Below, piece by piece: positions 63,501 to 64,000 of a DNA stretch of 64,000 nucleotides. Positions within the stretch are counted from its first letter, which is position 1; each line of letters begins with the position of its first letter. The DNA is from Amycolatopsis acididurans (lineage in GTDB: Bacteria > Actinomycetota > Actinomycetes > Mycobacteriales > Pseudonocardiaceae). Location of the stretch: assembly GCF_012328925.1 (NCBI RefSeq), contig NZ_JAAXLS010000014.1, positions 1-64,000 of the forward strand, given 5' to 3'. The notes beneath the pieces are model-generated. The model did not search any database. It was not told the origin of the DNA and saw only the letters and a program-made list of their open reading frames with translations. The translations under genes and the position numbers were made by a program.

Positions 63501-64000
63501 TCGAGCACCCCGGCGAGCGCGGCGGCGCCGTCGAGCAGCGCCCGTGAGCGGGTCGTGAGATCGGCGTCCCGTGCCGCGAGCGCAGTCAGCACCTCCTCCC
63601 ACCGACGCCCGGCGCGAAGGCGCGGCAGCAGCGCCCGCAGTGGCTCGATCCGGTACCCGGCCAGGCGCAGCTGGTGCACGATGCGGGCGTCGCGGACGGC
63701 CTCGGGGGAGTACGTGCGGGCGTTGCCGGTGCGACCGGGCACCACGAGCCCCTCCGCGTCCCAGTGCCGCAGCGTGGACGGACGGATCCCGAGCGCGTCA
63801 GCGAGTTCGGAGATGCTCATCGAGTCCGACGGGCGAGTGTCGGAGACCGGCTCTCCCGCGATCAACGAGGCCGCGTGCTTGGCCAGCGCCAGCTCCTGCC
63901 GTTCGGCGTGCAGGTTCGCGTGTGCGGCGTCCAGGCGGGCGAGCACGTCGGCGGCGGGAGCCCGGTGTGCGGCTCGCATCAGGTTCCTCGCCTCGACCGG
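63488..64000 (-). CDS. Tandem MerR/TioE-like regulator, N-terminal part outside the window
   Basis: The visible 163 residues from ATG 63979 look like the C-terminal half of a two-domain MerR (TioE-type) regulator. A coil (AADVLARLDAAHANLHAERQ) is followed by a second MerR HTH, MSISELADALGIRPSTLRHW and RTYSPEAVRDARIVHQL. The reading frame stays open to the window edge (seven more codons, ending in EARNL), so the gene most likely starts beyond 64000. The C-terminal helix RSRALLDGAAALAGVL matches this family. Target unknown. Confidence 0.7.
   Translation of the reverse strand, partial: PVEARNLMRAAHRAPAADVLARLDAAHANLHAERQELALAKHAASLIAGEPVSDTRPSDSMSISELADALGIRPSTLRHWDAEGLVVPGRTGNARTYSPEAVRDARIVHQLRLAGYRIEPLRALLPRLRAGRRWEEVLTALAARDADLTTRSRALLDGAAALAGVLDQPR

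Overview
The window comes from a high-GC Gram-positive actinomycete, most likely a Pseudonocardiaceae member of the Amycolatopsis type. Coding sequence is strongly GC-biased, GTG starts are common, and a WhiB protein, a mycobacterial-type Crp, MarP, PonA2 and Holin-X-type genes are present. From memory of the M. tuberculosis map, about 0-25.5 kb follows Rv3667 to Rv3683: acs end, Holin-X, ephE, marP, CoA pyrophosphatase, thioredoxin, nth, small membrane protein, crp, MBL hydrolase, RidA, DUF4177, bagA/bagB, whiB4, ponA2, metallophosphoesterase, tRNA-Pro. A second conserved block follows the Rv3708-Rv3717 neighbourhood: asd-lysC, leuA, recR-ybaB and a cell-wall amidase. The DNA between these blocks is lineage-specific.

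Layout. 0-5 kb: secreted protein and L,D-transpeptidase pair, an AT-hook/coiled-coil protein with a textbook terminator, a VIT/CCC1 iron or manganese transporter behind an IdeR-like box, and a POT peptide transporter. 5-12 kb: nhaA and the conserved marP-nudix-trx-nth-crp block. 12-15 kb: an inserted MFS-LysR pair. 15-19 kb: a leftward RidA-centred gene run with two unknown genes inside it. 19-25.5 kb: a Get3-like ATPase pair, a 450-bp array of 22-bp repeats, whiB4, ponA2, a phosphoesterase and tRNA-Pro(CGG). 25.8-39.6 kb: accessory metabolism and stress genes (methyltransferases, S9 peptidase, hydrolases, glutamate decarboxylase, dps-ohr, two efflux pumps). 39.7-50.6 kb: an SdrD-like surface protein, the asd-lysC operon with an internal start for the beta subunit, a mannosyltransferase, a nitroreductase and a three-gene unit of unknown function. 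50.6-64 kb: leuA with a leucine-codon leader peptide, LysR/EamA, DedA, a complete dipeptide ABC transporter, a P-loop kinase, recR-ybaB, an amidase and part of a tandem MerR regulator.

Three things tie the window together. First, many genes appear to be leaderless: a TANNNT-like -10 hexamer ends 6-8 nt before the start codon. I count 18 such cases. Second, convergent gene pairs are packed so that stop codons overlap, five times by exactly four bases (CTAG or CTAA). Third, structured repeats sit at gene borders. The most striking is an inverted pair of 22-bp-periodic arrays filling the gap between bagB and whiB4, and a roughly 50-bp GC palindrome occurs at two places where the conserved gene order breaks. 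No prophage, insertion sequence, CRISPR array or integrase was seen.
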